DNA from: CAZWES01 sp964632395
Lineage (GTDB): Bacteria; Patescibacteriota; Gracilibacteria; Peribacterales; Peribacteraceae
Assembly (NCBI GenBank): GCA_964632395.1
Contig: CAZWES010000023.1
Location: 1-20,265 of the forward strand
DNA length: 20,265 nt
Direction: 5' to 3'
Shown: positions 20,239 through 20,265 of the stretch, piece after piece
Position numbering within the stretch: position 1 is the stretch's first letter
How the letters are laid out: each line of letters begins with the position of its first letter
Position numbers and translations under genes: made by a program
The notes under the pieces: model-generated
Told to the model about the DNA's origin: nothing
The model's database searches: none
The model's input: the letters and a program-made list of their open reading frames with translations, nothing else

Positions 20239-20265
20239 CTATACTCAAACCATGGCATCCTACAA
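20239..20265 (+). CDS. Start of a further gene, cut by the window end
   Basis: A TATACT box (20239-20244) stands 6 nt before an ATG at 20251, which opens M-A-S-Y to the end of the window. The coding part is only 15 nt, so nothing can be said about the product. The spacing again fits a leaderless transcript. Confidence 0.4.

Noticed and set aside
1..20265. CRISPR arrays, rRNA, integrases, transposases
   Set aside because: No regularly spaced direct repeats, rRNA motifs or recombinase catalytic motifs were seen; the repeats present are palindromes and one heptamer array.

Overview
The window looks like a chromosomal segment of a Patescibacteria/CPR-type bacterium. I infer this from short genes, type IV pilus genes, many small hypotheticals, several toxin-antitoxin modules, a four-helix-bundle (S23/IVS-type) gene, and abundant AT-rich palindromes built on a 'caccaaattcc...aaagaatctc' core. 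TGA is used as stop. A Peregrinibacteria/Peribacteria-like lineage is possible but not proven.

Layout. 1-701: the 5' end of a tRNA (minus) cut by a GC-rich palindrome, then a Phd/YefM-RelE-type TA pair. 813-2597: ABC exporter. 2632-2747: palindromic repeat. 2753-3823 (minus): TsaE fused to an HD domain, divergent from an M23 peptidase (3913-5520), which overlaps tail to tail with a WecA/MraY-type glycosyltransferase (5447-6511, minus). 6536-7058: inverted repeat arms enclosing a four-helix-bundle gene. 7115-7928: ruvC and two tiny membrane proteins. 7990-9803: three consecutive units, each a short leader peptide, competing RNA hairpins, a Rho-independent terminator and a gene of unknown function. 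9834-12056 (minus): an orphan RelB/DinJ antitoxin and RecG. 12057-12450: two large inverted repeats. 12451-13138: two hypothetical genes. 13252-14921 (minus): PurA and a single-domain response regulator. 15016-19393: a damaged type IV pilus locus (fragments of a histidine kinase, PilC/GspF and two pilins) interrupted by an AbiE-type TA pair, followed by three more intact genes (PulJ-like pilin, GspK/PilX-like protein, PilM-like protein). 19398-19474: tRNA-Arg(TCT), minus. 19491-19731: a palindromic repeat with a nested insertion. 19774-20208: DUF4870-type membrane protein. 20251 on: start of another gene.

The most notable observation is the 7990-9230 region. Three classical-looking translation-coupled attenuators lie in 1.2 kb. 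Two have related Met-rich leaders and one an Ile/Leu/Val-rich leader, and they stand in front of unknown small proteins rather than amino-acid biosynthesis genes. The second theme is repeat invasion. Palindromic elements sit inside coding frames (tsaE, the GspK-like gene), bracket a four-helix-bundle gene, and have been invaded by other palindromes at the same point. A third pattern is that many candidate -10 boxes lie only 6-9 nt from the start codon, suggesting frequent leaderless mRNAs.
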